Positions 60,791 to 64,000 of a stretch of 64,000 nt of DNA are shown here, in pieces; the stretch's first letter is position 1, and each line of letters starts with the position of its first letter. Source of the DNA: Homarus americanus (Eukaryota; Arthropoda; Malacostraca; Decapoda; Nephropidae); the NCBI RefSeq assembly GCF_018991925.1, contig NW_024722158.1, positions 4,318,099 through 4,382,098 of the forward strand. The letters are read 5' to 3'. A program made the position numbers and the translations under genes. Below the pieces are notes generated by a model. It saw only the letters and a program-made list of their open reading frames with translations. It searched no databases and was not told where the DNA came from.

Positions 60791-60839
60791 AATGACTGAG
60801 AGTAAAATGTCAGGCTAGGAGTAGAGCGGTGTGAGAAAT

Positions 60840-61075
60840 ACTAAGTGAGAGATAATGGTGAGAGAAGTGAGAGATAATGGAGAGATAGAGGTGAGGTAAA
60901 TGGAGAAGTGAGAGATAAATGGAGAAGTGAGAGATAAATGGAGAAGTGAGAGATAAATGGAGAAGTGAGAGATACCCAAGAGACAGGTAAGAGATAATGA
61001 GACACGGGCGAGATGAGACAGGTGAGAGATAGTAAGGAGACAGGTAGGAGATAAATGGAGGTGTGAGAAAGATTA
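60840..61075. repeat. Minisatellite GAGAGATAAATGGAGAAGT, 19-bp unit
   Basis: Four clean copies at about 60905-60975, with degenerate AGGTGAGAGATA(A)T(A)AGGAGAC copies on both sides. Confidence 0.88.
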
Positions 61076-61093
61076 AATACTGAGACATGAAAC

Positions 61094-61130
<37 letters not shown>

Positions 61131-61137
<7 letters not shown>

Positions 61138-61245
61138 CCAGCACCGCCGGAAAGACGCTGCCGCCGCCCCTCCCGCACTAGATGTAGTCCTCCACATGTG
61201 CAACATCTGTGGATTGCCCTGCTGGTCCCGTATCGGTCTTTCTCT
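61131..61245 (+). mobile_element. 3' end fragment of a LINE (copy 1)
   Basis: Encodes RRKDAAAAPPALDVVLHMCN then ICGLPCWSRIGL, the conserved C-terminal tail (CxxCGxxCxSRIGL) of this LINE type. It is about 85 percent alike by eye to 61755-61865. The coding start is lost in an AG run (61094-61133) and the end in a GT run (61248-61299). Confidence 0.7.
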
Positions 61246-61247
61246 CT

Positions 61248-61248
61248 C

Positions 61249-61299
<51 letters not shown>
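61248..61299. repeat. GT microsatellite between two LINE fragments
   Basis: About 25 GT units separating LINE copy 1 from copy 2. Confidence 0.97.
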
Positions 61300-61300
<1 letters not shown>

Positions 61301-61890
61301 TCCTCCCCACCCTACTATATGGCAGCGAGACATGGGTCACATACAGGAGTGACCTCAAGGCACTCGAAAACTTTCACCAACGTAGTCTACGTTCCATCCT
61401 CCGAGTTCGCTGGGAAGACAAGAGAACAAATGCCAGTATTCTCGCTGACACTAACTGTAGGAGCATCGGGGCTACCATTATCCATGAACGGCTACGCTGG
61501 ACTGGCCATGTTACCCGCATGGACGACAGTAGACTGCCAAAGCAGCTACTTTACAGTCACCTAACGAATGGTAAACGTAACGCTGGCGGGCAACTGAAAA
61601 GACATAAGGATAGTCTTAAGACAAACCTGGAAAAAGTGCCAAATCGACCCCCTTACCTGGGAGACGATTACCCCACACCATAACGCTTGGAGGAGCACCA
61701 CACGAGAAGGTGTCGATATTTTCGAGTTAGCCCGACTGTAAACCGAGGCAGACAAGCGCTAACGCCGGAAGGACGTTGCCACCGCCCCTCCCGCATTAGA
61801 TGCAACCCTCCACATGTACAACGAATGTGGACGACCCTGCCGGTCCCGTATCGGCCTCTTTAGTCAACTCAGAACTCACCAACCTAGGTG
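61300..61890 (+). pseudogene. Non-LTR retrotransposon (LINE) reverse transcriptase C-terminus, 5' truncated (copy 2)
   Basis: The frame 61300-61683 reads LPTLLYGSETWVTYRSDLKA, LENFHQRSLRSILRVRWEDK, then IHERLRWTGHVTRMDDSRLP and KRNAGGQLKRHKD. This is the hallmark region after the reverse-transcriptase fingers of endonuclease-RT LINEs (LTYGSETW, HxRSLRSILxIxW, RWxGHVxRM, GKRxxGRxxxRxKD). The frame breaks near 61675-61690. It continues as NAWRSTTREGVDIFELARL with stops, to YNECGRPCRSRIGLFSQLRT then HQPR at about 61887, the natural C-terminal zinc-finger-like tail. RT catalytic motifs (YxDD) lie in the missing 5' part. Confidence 0.85.
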
Positions 61891-61979
61891 ACATCTCTAA
61901 TAACTCATATCATTGTATCATAGCTAGATGATCGTCATACTCGATTCCGAGTGACAGAGAAGTAGTTGTAGAAATAGTG

Positions 61980-62032
<53 letters not shown>
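61980..62032. repeat. GT microsatellite
   Basis: About 26 GT units, 90 bp after the LINE fragment. Confidence 0.97.
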
Positions 62033-62033
<1 letters not shown>

Positions 62034-62179
62034 TTTTTGTCCAACGCTTAAGTGAAGTATAGATTATTTTTTTCTTAAGTTACGAAAACTATTTAAATAG
62101 TAAAACTTTTGAGAATCAGTCCCTTTGTTGTAGAGTGGTGAGGGGCTAGACAGTGTGGGAGAAGACGGACTAAAGGCAA

Positions 62180-62450
62180 ATGGAGGAACACACATGGGGT
62201 GGGGGGGAACTTAGGGAGGAAGGGGGGGAGGTTGGTGAAGGACATGTGGGGGGGGGGGTGTGGGAAGGAAAGAAGGAAAGAGGGAGGGAGAGGGGAAAGG
62301 AGGGAGGGAAGGGGGGAAAAAGGGAGGTAGGGAGAGAAAAAAGAAGGGAGGAAAGGAAGGAAAGAGGGAGGGAGGGCGGGCGAGAAAAGGAGGGAGGAAA
62401 GGAGGGAAAGAGGGAGGAAGGGAGAGAAAAGAAGGGAGGAAAGGAGGTGG
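62180..62450. repeat. Polypurine tract (GGGA/GGAA)
   Basis: About 270 bases of nearly pure A/G with GGGAGG and GGAAAGGA units. Open frames are compositional. Confidence 0.88.
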
Positions 62451-62497
62451 TCCATGGCCTTACCTCAATGGCAGAACTTTCTAGCTCCAGGGCAGTC

Positions 62498-62880
62498 TGA
62501 CCTCCCTCCCTGTCTGTCCTTCACACTCCCTCCACATGTCCTTCACCCTCCTCCCACCCTCTGTGTTCCTCCATATGCCTTCTTTATCCCGTCTACCTCC
62601 TTCCCTCTCCTCCCACACTGCCTCTACCTCCCTCCAGCACCCTCCGTCATGCACCTCCCTTTCTGGAACGTCCCTCCCTCCCTCTCTCATTTCCTACGCC
62701 CTACCCCTTTCCCTTCTGCTCCCTCCCTCCCTCTTCTCCCCCTCTTTCTTTCTTCCTCCCTCCTTCCCCCCTGCACACTCCCTCCTTCACCTCCTTCCCT
62801 CCTACGTCCCTCCCCTATACAATACTAGACTCGTGTCCTTCACCTCCCCCTACTTCCTTCCCTCCCCGCCAGCCTCCATA
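62498..62880. repeat. Polypyrimidine tract (CCCT/CCTC)
   Basis: About 380 bases rich in C/T, separated from the preceding purine tract by about 50 bases of mixed sequence. Open frames are compositional. Confidence 0.85.
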
Positions 62881-62896
62881 CGGGCCTTGAGGCCTC

Positions 62897-62911
62897 ACAC
62901 ACACACACACA

Positions 62912-62948
<37 letters not shown>

Positions 62949-62953
62949 ACACA
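62897..62953. repeat. CA microsatellite
   Basis: CA array with three CAGACA interruptions. Confidence 0.95.
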
Positions 62954-63007
62954 CGTGGCTGCCCGTCTTACACAACTATACTTACATCTAAGACTCTGCC
63001 ACATTTT

Positions 63008-63130
63008 ACCACCTCTCTTAACACCTCTCTTAACACCTCTACTTAACACCTCTCTTAACACCTCTCTTAACACCTCTCTTAACACCTCTCTTAACACCCC
63101 TACTTAACACCTCTACTTAACATATCTACT
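63008..63130. repeat. Minisatellite TTAACACCTCTC, 12-15 bp unit
   Basis: CTCTCTTAACAC and CTCTACTTAACAC copies, about nine in all. The end decays to ATCTACTTAACACATC. Confidence 0.92.
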
Positions 63131-63319
63131 TAACACATCAACTCATAATTTCCCTTCTACTCTTGAATAAAGTGTAAGTAAAAAGTAATTTTATTTAATG
63201 TTATTAAGAAAAAAGTACAGGTATAAGTACTTATGTTAGTACAAGTACAAAAGAGTACCTGTACAGATAAAATGATAATATAGGTACAGTTATTAACAAA
63301 GGTACAGGTAGTTTATAAC

Positions 63320-63648
63320 ATGTACAAGTTAACACAGGTATACATACAGGTACAAGTTAACACAGGTATACATACAGGTACAAGTTAACAACACAGGTAT
63401 ACATACAGGTACAGTAACACAGGTATACATACAGGTACAGTAACACAGGTATACGTACAGGTACAGTAACACAGGTATACATACAGGTACAGTAACACAG
63501 GTATACATACAGGTACAGTAACACAGGTATACATACAGGTACAGTAACACAGGTATACATACAGGTACAGTAACACAGGTATACATACAGGTACAGTAAC
63601 ACAGGTATACATACAGGTACAGTAACACAGGTATACATACAGGTACAG
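63320..63648. repeat. Minisatellite, 26-bp unit, 13 copies
   Basis: The unit is ACACAGGTATACATACAGGT plus ACAGTA. The first two or three copies carry ACAAGTTA in place of ACAGTA. One CATACG variant. Homogeneous, so recent. Confidence 0.97.
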
Positions 63649-63959
63649 TCAGATCACTGTATAATGAAGGGTAGAATTGGCTATAACCTGTATGACGTTA
63701 ATAAGGCTATGTGGGTGTAGGTGTAGACAGGTGGGTGTAGGTGTACTCAAGGAGTGGGTGTACTAATCGGGGTGTACTCAAGATTGTACTAAGTGGCTGA
63801 ACACAAAGGAGAAGGGATTTACCTGAGGGTATTAATGAATCTCAGGTGTACACAAGGTCACCTCCCTCCCCCCCTTCCCTCTCACCTTCTCTCCTACCCA
63901 TTCTCCCCCTCCCTCCCTCCCTCTCACCTTACCGGCACAAGTACACGTGTGCCCTATCC
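63649..63959. other. Non-coding interval
   Basis: GTGGGTGTAGGTGTA repeats (63705-63780) and a CT-rich patch. Nothing coding. Confidence 0.6.

Positions 63960-64000
<41 letters not shown>
63960..64000. repeat. CA microsatellite running off the window end
   Basis: Twenty CA units up to the last base. The array continues beyond the window. Confidence 0.97.

Overview
The window is eukaryotic nuclear DNA. It most likely comes from an arthropod and probably a decapod crustacean. The evidence is one widely spaced, intron-rich gene with GT-AG junctions, a very high load of microsatellites and 15-40 bp minisatellites, recurring arthropod-type CCTAA/TTAGG telomere-like stretches, a tRNA-derived SINE head, and Tigger/pogo, LINE and MITE remnants. 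The species cannot be read from the sequence. There is one 100-N scaffold gap (1077-1176).

The only gene I can reconstruct with confidence is on the minus strand: the arthropod orthologue of SPOP / roadkill (rdx, HIB), a MATH-BTB substrate adaptor of Cullin-3 ubiquitin ligases. Eight coding exons (20775 down to 7167) join in phase through GT-AG introns into a 375-residue protein that aligns almost end to end with human SPOP (374 aa). All the substrate-groove residues I can check are present. Upstream, 21575-22168 is a phase-compatible Q/A/P/H-rich exon of a long isoform. Its frame is broken by one base at a 17-G run. Near 54.1 kb a CpG-rich minus-strand open exon with a good donor, also phase-compatible, is a candidate first coding exon. 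If so, the transcription unit spans about 47 kb and most of the window is its introns.

Layout: 1-1030 holds an internally deleted Tigger transposase followed by duplicated, LTR-promoter-like DNA. 1177-7166 is the gene's 3' side, with a 1.25 kb TA-flanked DNA transposon at 3129-4382. 7167-20846 is the conserved gene body, with a MITE, a Tigger-like non-autonomous element and an intact transposon-ORF fragment in its introns. 20.9-54 kb is low-gene-density DNA dominated by arrays: a TGACGTC array, a GTGTACACC array, a 30-bp array grown from a dispersed palindromic element, 32-bp, 30-bp, 20-bp, 16-bp, 17-bp and 25-bp satellites, and SINE heads. 54-55 kb is the candidate 5' exon. 55-64 kb is again arrays, plus two adjacent copies of a LINE 3' end at 61.1-61.9 kb.

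No CRISPR, operon, rRNA or intact functional tRNA was found. Most long open frames are translations of repeats and are not listed as genes. Copy numbers of arrays are hand counts and approximate.
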